Source of the DNA: an uncultured Bacteroidales bacterium
Lineage (GTDB): Bacteria; Bacteroidota; Bacteroidia; Bacteroidales; FEN-979
NCBI GenBank assembly: GCA_903926565.1
Contig: CAIYJU010000065.1
Coordinates: 1-62,203, forward strand
Direction of reading: 5' to 3'
DNA: 62,203 nt
The notes below the pieces were generated by a model that searched no databases, was not told the DNA's origin, and was given only the letters and a program-made list of their open reading frames with translations. Positions 8,460-16,718 of this stretch are shown here, piece after piece (within the stretch, counting starts at the first letter, position 1; each line of letters opens with the position of its first letter). Made by a program: the position numbers and the translations under genes.

Positions 8460-9101
8460 ATGATTTCTGCTTCCTTTATTACGGCCGATATTGCAAATTC
8501 AACGCAAATATTTTCGAGCAAAGAGATGGAGAGCCTTGCCGGTGAGCTCAAATCCATCTTAACTGAAGGAGATTGCATATACACCTTCAGCCGGTTTGAT
8601 TCATTCCAGGCTTTGCAACGCGATCCGTTAAAGTCGCTGGAGCTCATAATGCAATTAAGGTGCGCGGTCAGAAAATCGAGCTCAAGGAAACCCGATATCC
8701 GGATATGCCTTGGTTTGGGAATGGCCGATCCGGGAGTGCGGGATTTCACATTTTTAAAAGATGACCTGTTTGTAAATACCGGCCGGGAATTTGACAAAAT
8801 GGCAACCGGAAAGCAATGGCTCAGAATCAAGTTAACCGAAGCAGAGGATCAACATCTGCAGCCGGGTTTTACAGCGTCCGGCCTTTTCCTCGATTACCTG
8901 TTCAGGCGGCTGACGTACAAGCAGTCACAAATACTGTTCGAATTACTCAGGGGACATCCACAGACTGTCATTGCGAGACTGCAGAACAAAAGCCTTCCTA
9001 CCATCAACAAGCAGGTGAAGGCCCTGTCGTGGGACAACTTCAGGTCACTTGGGCTGTTATACCGGGAACTCTTACAAAATCGCCTCCAAGATGCAATATG
9101 A
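8460..9101 (+). CDS. SatD-family-like protein with C-terminal helix-turn-helix
   Basis: A 213-residue protein whose start (SFITADIANSTQIF) and overall layout resemble SatD-family proteins, which often sit beside DUF3307 genes, as here. The N-terminal part looks related to a nucleotide-cyclase-like fold (TADIANS resembling the TGDIVNS of relatives). The C-terminal part (about residues 150-205, SQILFELLRGHPQTVIA...) reads as a helix-turn-helix. Function is not established; a regulatory or sensing role is an inference. The ATG at 8460 is chosen from the promoter position. Its stop overlaps the DUF3307 start by 11 bp, so translation is probably coupled. Confidence 0.65.
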   Translation: MISASFITADIANSTQIFSSKEMESLAGELKSILTEGDCIYTFSRFDSFQALQRDPLKSLELIMQLRCAVRKSSSRKPDIRICLGLGMADPGVRDFTFLKDDLFVNTGREFDKMATGKQWLRIKLTEAEDQHLQPGFTASGLFLDYLFRRLTYKQSQILFELLRGHPQTVIARLQNKSLPTINKQVKALSWDNFRSLGLLYRELLQNRLQDAI

Positions 9102-9810
9102 CCTGTTGTTAAAACTCATCGCCGCCCATTTTGTGAGCGATTTTCTGCTGCAACCTTCCGCCTGGGTTAATGCAAGAAACAAGCACCATTTTACCGCCTG
9201 GCAACTATACCTTCACGGACTTGTCACCACCACGACCGTAGTTATTCTGTGCGGAGCCGATCTCTGGTTTATTGGTATCATATTGGGGATCAGCCATATT
9301 GTACTGGATGGCACCAAGTCGTACCTGAAGCAAAGCACCTTGTATTTTCTGACCGACCAGGTGATCCATTTCATGATACTTGCTGCATGCTGGGCGTTGT
9401 TCACAGGCACCAGCTGGAACCATCAGGTCATAGATCATCTGTATCACAACCCTGAATTCTGGCTTTATGCATGTGCCATACTGTTCCTGACCGGCCCTTC
9501 AGGAATACTTATTGAACTGATGACAACCCGCTGGAGGATACAGCTTTCCGGGATCAAAGGCAGCTTAACGAGTCTTGAAAAGGCAGGTATGCTGATCGGT
9601 ATCATTGAACGGCTATTGATCTTCTTCCTGGTTATTATTGGAAAATATGAAGCTGTCGGGTTGCTGATTGCAGCTAAATCGCTGTTGCGTTTTAATGAAA
9701 AAGACCGTCCCGAGGAAAAAACCGAGTACCTCCTTGTCGGCACCCTGATCAGCGTTGCCCTCGCGCTGGGCACCGGTTTTCTGGTTTCAAACATTCATTT
9801 GATAAATTAG
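9091..9810 (+). CDS. DUF3307 family membrane protein
   Basis: A polytopic membrane protein of 239 residues. The start LLLKLIAAHFVSDFLLQP and the following HGLVTT and ISHIVLDGTKSY segments are typical of DUF3307, a family of unknown function with conserved histidines and aspartates within membrane helices (HFxxDF, HxxxD). A C-terminal helical pair ends near residue 235. It overlaps the SatD-like gene by 11 bp, so the pair forms one operon placed between the two translesion polymerase genes. The pairing of SatD and DUF3307 recurs in other genomes, but its role is not known to me. Confidence 0.75.
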   Translation: MQYDLLLKLIAAHFVSDFLLQPSAWVNARNKHHFTAWQLYLHGLVTTTTVVILCGADLWFIGIILGISHIVLDGTKSYLKQSTLYFLTDQVIHFMILAACWALFTGTSWNHQVIDHLYHNPEFWLYACAILFLTGPSGILIELMTTRWRIQLSGIKGSLTSLEKAGMLIGIIERLLIFFLVIIGKYEAVGLLIAAKSLLRFNEKDRPEEKTEYLLVGTLISVALALGTGFLVSNIHLIN

Positions 9811-9817
9811 CTATTTT

Positions 9818-9842
9818 AAGCTATTAATTAAATAATTAGCTT
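9818..9842. terminator. Weak bidirectional terminator-like hairpin
   Basis: AAGCTA at 9818-9823 pairs with TAGCTT at 9837-9842 and is flanked by T and A runs on both sides. It lies between the convergent stops of the DUF3307 gene (9810) and dinB (9880). The stem is short and AT-rich. Confidence 0.4.
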
Positions 9843-9865
9843 TTTAACGCTACTATTCTGTTCTC

Positions 9866-9893
9866 ATTTCGCTATTTCGCTACCTCGCTATTT
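9866..9893. repeat. Octamer tandem repeat across the dinB stop codon
   Basis: Three and a half copies of an 8-bp unit (ATTTCGCT, ATTTCGCT, ACCTCGCT, ATTT) span the dinB stop at 9880-9882. Gain or loss of units would change only the last residues or the 3' flank of dinB. Probably neutral slippage. Confidence 0.7.
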
Positions 9894-11049
9894 CACCACT
9901 TTTTATCGCCACCCCTCTCCGCACAATCTTCTGCCCGTACTTTCTCCTGATCCGGTCGAGTGCCTGGTAAAGATTGACCATCTCCACATTGTCGTCGAAC
10001 ATGTTAAGTTGCGGGTTTCCTGAAACGAGGCTGCTGAAACGCACGCCGATGAGGCGGATCAGCATGCGGCGCTGGTAGAGGCGATCGAAGAGATTTTTCA
10101 CCACCGGGATGAGCTGATGGTCGAATGCCGTATAAGGCACATGCTGCTGCAGGGTATGGGTATCGAAGTTCGAGTAGCGGATCTTCACGGTTACGCAGGC
10201 AGTGAGTTTCTGTTTGTCGCGCAGTTCAAACGATATCTTCTCCACCATCTTCACCAGGATCTCCTTCATCGCAACAATGTCAATGCTATCCTGGTCAAAG
10301 GTGTTTTCGGTACTCACCGATTTCGCCTCATGATACGGATAGACGGGCGTACGGTCGATGCCGTTGGCTTTTTCCCATATTACGATGCCGTTCTTTCCCA
10401 TCACCCGCTCCATCATATCGACAGGAATGTGGCTCAGCGTGTCGATGGTCACCACCCCCATGGAACGGAGCAGCCGGTAAGTCTTCTCCCCGATCATCGG
10501 GATCTTGCGGATCGACAGTGGTGCAAGGAATGGTTGTACCGCATCACGTTCCACGTACAACTCGCCATTGGGTTTGGCCTCTCCCGTGGCAATTTTCGAA
10601 ACGGTCTTGTTCACCGACATCCCGAAGGAGATAGGCAGTCCCGTGTTTTTGATGATGCTTGTCCTCAACTCATGGCTCCACTTCTGCAATCCGAAGAAGC
10701 GATCCATTCCGGTAACATCGAGATAGTGTTCGTCAATAGAAGCTTTCTCATATACCGGTGCCTTTTCGGCGATGATCTCCGTAACGGTATGCGAATACTT
10801 CGAGTAGAGCTCCATGTCGCCCCTCACAAGAATGGCATCGCCGCACAGCGCCCGGGCCATCTTCATCGGCATGGCCGAATGGATGCCGAATTTCCGGGCC
10901 TCATAGCTGCAGCTGGCAACCACGCCCCGGTCGGAAGTGCCGCCAATGATCACCGGCTTTCCAGCCAGTTCGGGGCGGAGGAGGCGTTCGACGGAGACAA
11001 AAAAAGTATCCAGGTCGAGGTGGATAATATTTTTTACTATATTTGCCAT
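9880..11049 (-). CDS. dinB: DNA polymerase IV (Y-family translesion polymerase)
   Basis: Y-family polymerase of 389 residues. Catalytic carboxylates are visible in HLDLDTFFVSVERL near the start and in KASIDEHYLD about 100 residues later; the thumb HhH (IPMIGEKTYRLL) and little-finger domain follow. Near the C-terminus PQLNMFDD is a good beta-clamp-binding motif. The ATG at 11049 is preferred to one four codons upstream, which would overlap the operator candidate. The gene is divergent from the S24 repressor and shares its control region with it. With the second DnaE it probably forms a damage-induced mutagenesis set comparable to ImuB-ImuC, although this protein is of DinB rather than ImuB type. 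Confidence 0.92.
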   Translation of the reverse strand: MANIVKNIIHLDLDTFFVSVERLLRPELAGKPVIIGGTSDRGVVASCSYEARKFGIHSAMPMKMARALCGDAILVRGDMELYSKYSHTVTEIIAEKAPVYEKASIDEHYLDVTGMDRFFGLQKWSHELRTSIIKNTGLPISFGMSVNKTVSKIATGEAKPNGELYVERDAVQPFLAPLSIRKIPMIGEKTYRLLRSMGVVTIDTLSHIPVDMMERVMGKNGIVIWEKANGIDRTPVYPYHEAKSVSTENTFDQDSIDIVAMKEILVKMVEKISFELRDKQKLTACVTVKIRYSNFDTHTLQQHVPYTAFDHQLIPVVKNLFDRLYQRRMLIRLIGVRFSSLVSGNPQLNMFDDNVEMVNLYQALDRIRRKYGQKIVRRGVAIKSGEIAR

Positions 11050-11054
11050 GTTTT

Positions 11055-11083
11055 TAATCATTTTTCCGACGTTAATATAATCA
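11055..11083. promoter_or_regulatory. Operator candidate shared by dinB and the S24 repressor
   Basis: TAATCA occurs at 11055-11060 and again at 11078-11083, exactly 23 bp apart as upstream of the dnaE-like gene. Flanks also agree: TTTTAATCATT around the first and AATATAATCA around the second are common to both loci. The sites fill the 47-bp gap between divergent starts, so one bound repressor could control dinB and its own gene. No TAnnTTTG promoter is visible here. Confidence 0.6.
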
Positions 11084-11096
11084 TTTTAAAAACACA

Positions 11097-11906
11097 ATGC
11101 AAATGTTTTTCAGCAGCAACATCAAATTTTTACGGAAACGGCGCGGACGGACCCAGGACGATGTCGCCGTTACCCTTAACATGAAACGTTCAACGTTAAG
11201 CGGTTACGAAAACAACATCGCCCAGCCGGGCTTCGAAACCCTGATAGCTTTTTCAAGGTATTATAATGTGGCCATCGATACCCTCATCAGGGTTGACCTG
11301 GTGAAAATCCCGGAAAGCCAGTTCAGGCAACTGGAGAGAGGTTACGATGTATTCATCAAGGGTTCAAACCTCCGTGTTCTTGCCACAACGGTAGGACCGG
11401 ATAATGAAGACAACATCGAGCTCGTTTCTGAAAAAGCCAAGGCAGGATATACGAGCGGCTTTGCCGACCCTGAGTACATCAGCATTCTGCCGACTTTCAG
11501 GCTTCCCTTTTTATCCAGGCAGAAAAAATACCGGACTTTCCAGGTAAATGGCGACTCGATGCTGCCCATCCCCAGCGGATCATGGGTTACCGGAGTATTC
11601 ATCCAGGATTGGTCGACACTCCGTGACCGGGACGCATACATCATTCTGACCATGGAAGAAGGTGTGGTTTTCAAAGTGATTGAGAACAGAATCAAAACCG
11701 AAGGAAAACTTATCCTGCATTCGCTTAACCCGCTATATGAACCGTATGAAATCAACATCCAGGATATCCGCGAGATATGGCAATTCGTGCATTACATCAG
11801 TCCCAAAATACCTGAAAACCTCAATTCCGAGAACTATCATCTCGTGGAGACGGTGAAGCAACTCCGCAACGACATCCAGGCAATTCAAACCCGGCTGAAT
11901 ATATAA
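11097..11906 (+). CDS. XRE-family repressor with S24 self-cleavage domain (LexA/CI-like)
   Basis: A 269-residue repressor. An N-terminal XRE helix-turn-helix (residues 7-62, KFLRKRRGRTQDDVA...SGYENN) is joined to an S24 peptidase domain. The self-cleavage apparatus is complete: a candidate A116-G117 cleavage bond (KAKAGYTSGF), nucleophile S154 in NGDSM, and general base K193 in VVFKVIE. In this family, RecA filaments trigger cleavage and derepression. It is divergent from dinB with 23-bp-spaced TAATCA sites between them and presumably controls dinB, itself and the dnaE-like gene. It is not a canonical winged-helix LexA. A prophage origin is possible, but no phage genes surround it. Confidence 0.88.
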   Translation: MQMFFSSNIKFLRKRRGRTQDDVAVTLNMKRSTLSGYENNIAQPGFETLIAFSRYYNVAIDTLIRVDLVKIPESQFRQLERGYDVFIKGSNLRVLATTVGPDNEDNIELVSEKAKAGYTSGFADPEYISILPTFRLPFLSRQKKYRTFQVNGDSMLPIPSGSWVTGVFIQDWSTLRDRDAYIILTMEEGVVFKVIENRIKTEGKLILHSLNPLYEPYEINIQDIREIWQFVHYISPKIPENLNSENYHLVETVKQLRNDIQAIQTRLNI

Positions 11907-12001
11907 ATTTTCAACAACCCGTTTTTTTTTTCACAGGCCTGTGCCGGATGAAAGAAAAGCCCTAACTTGTGTGGCCAATTCATCCTAAGTACTTGCGCTT
12001 T

Positions 12002-14176
12002 ATGGAATCCAACCACAACAAATTGTTATTATCACAAATAACAAAACACTTCGGCTCTTTTGAGCACATCCCTAAAGAATTACAAGGCATTATCGGAGAC
12101 ATCAACGATACCTATAAGAAATTCGAAGATGCCGCGCAACTGCTTCAGAACTCCATCAATGAACGCAAGCAAACGGAAGAGGCACTGCAAAATGAACGGA
12201 CCCTGTTCCGGACGATCATTGACCTGATACCTGATGCAGTTTATGTGAAAGATACTGATGGCCGGAAAATCATCGCAAACCCGAAGGAGGTGCAATATTC
12301 CGGAAAGACATCCGAAGATGAAATAATCGGCAAAACCGATTTTGAACTGCATCCAGATATAGAAGCAAAGCGGGGAATAGAAGAAGATCAATCAGTTCTG
12401 CGTGAAGGCAAAGCAATTTTCAACATTGACGGAACACTAATTGATGCCGATGGCACGGTTCGCTGGCTTCTGTGTTCAAAAGTCCCTTTGCATGATGTTC
12501 ACGGGAAGATCATCGGACTGGTGGGAGTTACACATGACATCACAGAACAGAAAAAGACGGAAGGAATCCTGTTAAAGGCAAAGCAGGAGGCAGATATTGC
12601 CAACAGAGCCAAATCAGAATTCCTCGCAAACATGAGCCACGAAATCCGAACCCCTTTGAACGGGGTGATCGGCTTCACTGAACTGCTTCTTAAAACTCCG
12701 TTAAACAGCATTCAACAGCAATATGCCGAAAATGTCAACATTTCGGGGCATTCATTATTGGGAATCATCACCGACATTCTTGATTTCTCAAAAATCGAAG
12801 CCGGGAAGATGGAACTTGATCTCATCAAAACCGACATAATTGAACTTGCCCAGCAAACTTCCGACATCATCAAATACCATTCAACCCAAAAAGGACTTGA
12901 GCTTTTACTCGACATTCAATCCGGTCTGCCCCGATTTGCCGTGGTGGATCCCATCAGGCTGAAGCAGATTCTCATTAACCTCCTTGGAAATGCCATTAAA
13001 TTTACCGCAATCGGGGAAGTTGAACTGAAATTAACCTTTGCCCGACTAACGGAGAACACCGGTGAATTCAAGTTCTCCGTCAGGGATACAGGGATCGGAA
13101 TCAATGAAGAACACCAGAAAAAACTGTTTAAAGCATTTACCCAGGCTGATTCTTCGACCACCCGCAAATTTGGCGGCACCGGGCTTGGACTTACAATTTC
13201 AAACATGCTTGCGGATAAAATGGGCAGTATGATTGAAATTATCAGCGAGCCGGGGCGTGGCTCCACTTTCTTTTTCACCATTGTTGCGCAATATGAGGTT
13301 GGCGAAAAACTCGACTCCGGAAGTCTGACTGATATCCACCGCGTTTTAGTCATTGATGACAATGACAACAACCGGTTGATCCTGGAACACACTTTTATCA
13401 ACTGGGGTGTTGAATATGTTGGCATTGACAACGGACTGGCAGCCCTTAAACTTATCGAACGATCCAAACCTTTCGATGTGATCATTGTGGATTATCACAT
13501 GCCCTATCTGAACGGGATCGACACCATCAGGATGATCCGCGAACAATTAAACCTGCCACCTGAGAAACAACCCACGATTTTGCTTCACAGTTCTTCTGAT
13601 GACCTTGAAATTTACGAACAATGCAAAAAACTGGGGGTCAGGTTTAATCTTACCAAACCTGTAAAATCCCAGGAACTGCTACACTATCTAAAAAGCATTC
13701 ATACAAAACCAACGGAACCAGTAAAAGAGAGTTTAAAACCTGCGGAAATCACACATCATGAGCCGCAGGGAGATCACCCGCACGTGATCCTTGTTGCTGA
13801 AGATGTTACCTTAAACATGCTTCTGGTTACCACCATTATCAGGCAAATGGTCCCTAATGTCATGCTTCTGGAGGCAAAAAATGGTAAAATTGCCCTGGAA
13901 ACCACCCTTTCGAAAAATCCGGATTTGATCCTCATGGATGTGCAGATGCCCGAGATGGGAGGGATTGAGGCTACTCAGGAGATAAGAAAAGCAGAAAAAA
14001 GAAAAGGAGGCCACATCCCAATTGTTGCACTGACGGCAGGGGCTGTCACAGGTGAAAAAGAGAAGTGTTTTGACGCCGGCATGGATGACTTCTTAACCAA
14101 GCCAATTGACCGGAAATCACTCCAGGCTATTTTGATAAAATACCTGAATGCATCAGTGAAGCAATCTGCTTTATAA
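12002..14176 (+). CDS. Cytoplasmic hybrid sensor histidine kinase with PAS and two receiver domains
   Basis: A 724-residue signalling protein without membrane segments. Order: a short coiled-coil N-terminus (to about 65), a PAS domain with PAC tail (about 70-190), HisKA with phosphoacceptor H213 in NMSHEIRTPLNG, HATPase with FGGTGLGL, then two receiver domains with phosphoacceptors D497 (VDYHMP) and D646 (MDVQMP). An ATG at 12002 is chosen over an in-frame GTG 33 bp upstream. No response regulator with an output domain is adjacent, so the output is unknown. It follows the repressor gene by 95 bp on the same strand but is probably a separate unit. Confidence 0.9.
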   Translation: MESNHNKLLLSQITKHFGSFEHIPKELQGIIGDINDTYKKFEDAAQLLQNSINERKQTEEALQNERTLFRTIIDLIPDAVYVKDTDGRKIIANPKEVQYSGKTSEDEIIGKTDFELHPDIEAKRGIEEDQSVLREGKAIFNIDGTLIDADGTVRWLLCSKVPLHDVHGKIIGLVGVTHDITEQKKTEGILLKAKQEADIANRAKSEFLANMSHEIRTPLNGVIGFTELLLKTPLNSIQQQYAENVNISGHSLLGIITDILDFSKIEAGKMELDLIKTDIIELAQQTSDIIKYHSTQKGLELLLDIQSGLPRFAVVDPIRLKQILINLLGNAIKFTAIGEVELKLTFARLTENTGEFKFSVRDTGIGINEEHQKKLFKAFTQADSSTTRKFGGTGLGLTISNMLADKMGSMIEIISEPGRGSTFFFTIVAQYEVGEKLDSGSLTDIHRVLVIDDNDNNRLILEHTFINWGVEYVGIDNGLAALKLIERSKPFDVIIVDYHMPYLNGIDTIRMIREQLNLPPEKQPTILLHSSSDDLEIYEQCKKLGVRFNLTKPVKSQELLHYLKSIHTKPTEPVKESLKPAEITHHEPQGDHPHVILVAEDVTLNMLLVTTIIRQMVPNVMLLEAKNGKIALETTLSKNPDLILMDVQMPEMGGIEATQEIRKAEKRKGGHIPIVALTAGAVTGEKEKCFDAGMDDFLTKPIDRKSLQAILIKYLNASVKQSAL

Positions 14177-14201
14177 CATAAAAAATATATCCATTTTTGC
14201 G

Positions 14202-14209
14202 TAGCTTTG
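14202..14209 (+). promoter_or_regulatory. TAnnTTTG -7 element upstream of ugd
   Basis: TAGCTTTG matches the Bacteroidota -7 consensus, 58 bp before the ugd ATG and after the kinase stop. No convincing -33 TTG is present. It would start a nucleotide-sugar transcript. Confidence 0.5.
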
Positions 14210-14267
14210 GAAAAATGCAGCTAATTTTAGAATTTGTTTAACAAACATAAACCAAAACCTCAACACC

Positions 14268-15593
14268 ATGAAAGTTACTATCGTAGGATCCGGATACGTC
14301 GGATTGGTCACCGGAACTTGTTTTGCAGAAGTTGGTATCGACGTCACCTGTGTTGACATCGACCAGAAAAAAATCGAAAATCTTAAGAAAGGGATCATTC
14401 CTATCTATGAGCCGGGCCTGGAAGACATGGTTCACAGGAACATGAAGAAGGATCGCCTCACTTTCACAACGAACATCGCTGAGGCGCTCACTGATTGCGA
14501 AGTTATTTTCAGTGCAGTCGGCACCCCGCCGGATGACGATGGCAGCGCTGATCTTCAATATGTAATCAGTGTTGCCAGAGATTGTGGCAAGCACATGACT
14601 GATTATTTGCTGATCGTAACAAAAAGCACTGTACCTGTCGGGACTGCAGAAAAAGTAAGGAATGCCGTACAGGAAGAACTGGACAAACGTGGCGTCTCCA
14701 TCGAATTTGATGTTGCGTCGAACCCTGAATTTTTAAAGGAAGGTGCCGCCATTGATGATTTCCTTAAACCCGACCGCATCGTTGTAGGATGCGACTCCAC
14801 CCGGGCTGAGGAACTGATGAAAGAGCTCTACAGACCTTTTACACTAAATGGCCATCCGATTATTTTCATGGATATTACTTCTGCTGAGATGACAAAATAT
14901 GCAGCAAATTCAATGCTTGCAACCAAAATCAGCTTCATGAACGACATTGCCAACCTTTGCGAAATCGTCGGAGCCGATATCAATATGGTTAGAAAGGGAA
15001 TCGGATCAGACAGCAGGATTGGCAATAAATTCATATACCCCGGAGTGGGATACGGAGGTTCCTGTTTCCCGAAAGACGTCAAAGCACTGATCCATACTGC
15101 AGAGAATTTCAAATACAATTTACGGGTACTGAGAGCTGTAGAAGCTGTCAATGATGACCAGAAATCGGTTCTTTTCAATAAAATGATGAAACACTACAAC
15201 GGCGACATTGCAGGAAAAACCGTCGCAATCTGGGGATTATCATTTAAACCGCAAACAGATGACATGCGTGAAGCCCCATCACTGGTCATCATCAAAAAAT
15301 TACTCGATGCCGGCGTGAAGGTCAAAGCCTATGATCCTGTTGCCATTCATGAAACCCAACGGGTGCTGGGAGATCAAATTTATTACGCGCCGGATCAGTA
15401 CGATGCACTGATCGATGCCGACTGCCTGATGCTTGTCACTGAATGGCCGGAATTCAAATTCCCGAATTTCAACATAATTAAAAAATTGCTGAAAGACCTT
15501 GTGTTATTTGATGGCAGGAACATCTATGAGATTGGAGAGATGAAACGAAAAGGCTTTGCATATTACTGCATCGGCGTTGATACGACAAAATAG
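14268..15593 (+). CDS. ugd: UDP-glucose 6-dehydrogenase
   Basis: NAD-dependent oxidation of UDP-glucose to UDP-glucuronate in the cytoplasm; 441 residues, the usual length. The N-terminal Rossmann motif GSGYVGLVTG, the central segment EFLKEGAAIDDF, and catalytic cysteine C266 in GYGGSCFPKD are all present, followed by the C-terminal NDP-sugar domain (WGLSFKPQTDDMREAPS). It is followed by a UDP-glucuronate decarboxylase, which would use its product, and by rfbD. Together they supply sugars for surface polysaccharide. A 167-bp gap with a long hairpin separates it from the next gene. Confidence 0.95.
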   Translation: MKVTIVGSGYVGLVTGTCFAEVGIDVTCVDIDQKKIENLKKGIIPIYEPGLEDMVHRNMKKDRLTFTTNIAEALTDCEVIFSAVGTPPDDDGSADLQYVISVARDCGKHMTDYLLIVTKSTVPVGTAEKVRNAVQEELDKRGVSIEFDVASNPEFLKEGAAIDDFLKPDRIVVGCDSTRAEELMKELYRPFTLNGHPIIFMDITSAEMTKYAANSMLATKISFMNDIANLCEIVGADINMVRKGIGSDSRIGNKFIYPGVGYGGSCFPKDVKALIHTAENFKYNLRVLRAVEAVNDDQKSVLFNKMMKHYNGDIAGKTVAIWGLSFKPQTDDMREAPSLVIIKKLLDAGVKVKAYDPVAIHETQRVLGDQIYYAPDQYDALIDADCLMLVTEWPEFKFPNFNIIKKLLKDLVLFDGRNIYEIGEMKRKGFAYYCIGVDTTK

Positions 15594-15610
15594 GCCAGGC
15601 TGAAGGCAAT

Positions 15611-15689
15611 TTTTCACCACAATGATGCAAAGACGCGAAAATTATCAAAATTAAACCGATATTTGCGTCTTTGCCTCTTTGCGGTAAAA
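15611..15689. repeat. Long imperfect hairpin downstream of ugd
   Basis: Two arms of about 32 nt (15611-15642 and 15659-15689) are imperfect inverted copies. The left arm contains GCAAAGACGCGAAAAT and the right TTTGCGTCTTTGC. It is the kind of palindrome dispersed between genes in many Bacteroidota and may act as a terminator or as an RNA-stabilising stem between ugd and the decarboxylase gene. Confidence 0.6.
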
Positions 15690-15760
15690 TCACTTTTCTC
15701 TTTGTCGCAAGGCATCTCAGTATTACTAATTTAATCTTTTAGACTTCGCAAATCAAGAAC

Positions 15761-16699
15761 ATGCTGAAGAAAAAAATATTAGTCACGGGCGGAGCAGGGT
15801 TTCTTGGATCGCATCTTTGTGAACGATTACTCCAGGAGGGTAATGAAGTAGTATGCCTTGACAACTATTTTACCGGGCAGAAAAAGAATGTGGTTCATTT
15901 ACTCAGCAACCCCTATTTTGAATTGATCCGGCATGACGTAACAATGCCTTTCTTTATTGAAGTTGACGAGATTTACAACCTGGCTTGCCCTGCATCACCA
16001 ATTCACTACCAGTACAATGCCATCAAAACGGTGAAAACCTCGGTGATGGGGGCCATCAACATGCTCGGACTTGCAAAACGAATTAAAGCCCGTATTCTTC
16101 AGGCTTCCACCAGCGAGGTTTATGGAGATCCCGAGGTGCATCCCCAGGTGGAATCATACTGGGGCCATGTAAATCCAATCGGGATCAGGTCTTGTTATGA
16201 CGAAGGCAAGCGAATTGCTGAAACACTTTTTGTCAATTATCATCAGCAAAATGATGTCAGTATCAAGATCATGAGGATATTCAACACCTATGGTCCCCGT
16301 ATGCATCCCAATGACGGAAGGGTTGTTTCCAATTTTATTGTTCAGGCCTTGAAAGGTCAGGATATCACCATGTATGGAGACGGCTCACAATCCAGAAGTT
16401 TCTGTTATGTTGACGACCTGCTTGAAGGGATGATCCGGCTGATGAATTCAAGGGAAGACTTTACCGGTCCGGTTAACATCGGCAATCCTAACGAATTCAC
16501 GATGCTTGAACTCGCTGAAAAGATAATTTACTTTACCGGGTCCAAATCCAACATCATACACCTGCCACTTCCTGCCGATGATCCGACACAGCGTCAGCCC
16601 GATATCACGCTGGCAAAAAAGGAGCTGGGTTGGGAACCAAAAGTGATGCTCGACGAAGGACTGGTCAAGACCATAGGCTATTTCAAGTCTGTCATCTAA
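15761..16699 (+). CDS. UDP-glucuronate decarboxylase (UDP-xylose synthase type)
   Basis: Extended short-chain dehydrogenase of 312 residues. It has the NAD-binding [11 protein letters not shown] near the N-terminus and the catalytic Y-x3-K in SCYDEGKR. The segments [12 protein letters not shown] and [21 protein letters not shown] are characteristic of UDP-glucuronate decarboxylases that make UDP-xylose. Placement directly after ugd, which makes UDP-glucuronate, supports this over a generic dTDP-glucose dehydratase. It acts in the cytoplasm in surface-glycan precursor synthesis. The gap to rfbD is 19 bp, so these two are co-transcribed. Confidence 0.88.
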   Translation: MLKKKILVTGGAGFLGSHLCERLLQEGNEVVCLDNYFTGQKKNVVHLLSNPYFELIRHDVTMPFFIEVDEIYNLACPASPIHYQYNAIKTVKTSVMGAINMLGLAKRIKARILQASTSEVYGDPEVHPQVESYWGHVNPIGIRSCYDEGKRIAETLFVNYHQQNDVSIKIMRIFNTYGPRMHPNDGRVVSNFIVQALKGQDITMYGDGSQSRSFCYVDDLLEGMIRLMNSREDFTGPVNIGNPNEFTMLELAEKIIYFTGSKSNIIHLPLPADDPTQRQPDITLAKKELGWEPKVMLDEGLVKTIGYFKSVI

Positions 16700-16718
16700 T
16701 TAAAAACAAGTTTATTCT

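Noticed and set aside
10117..11184. Long open frame (355 codons) antisense to dinB on the plus strand
   Set aside because: It mirrors the dinB coding strand, has no family signature, and the dinB frame is certain from its catalytic motifs.
11097..11906. S24 repressor as evidence of a prophage
   Set aside because: No integrase, structural, lysis or replication phage genes surround it, and both neighbours are host-type polymerase or signalling genes.
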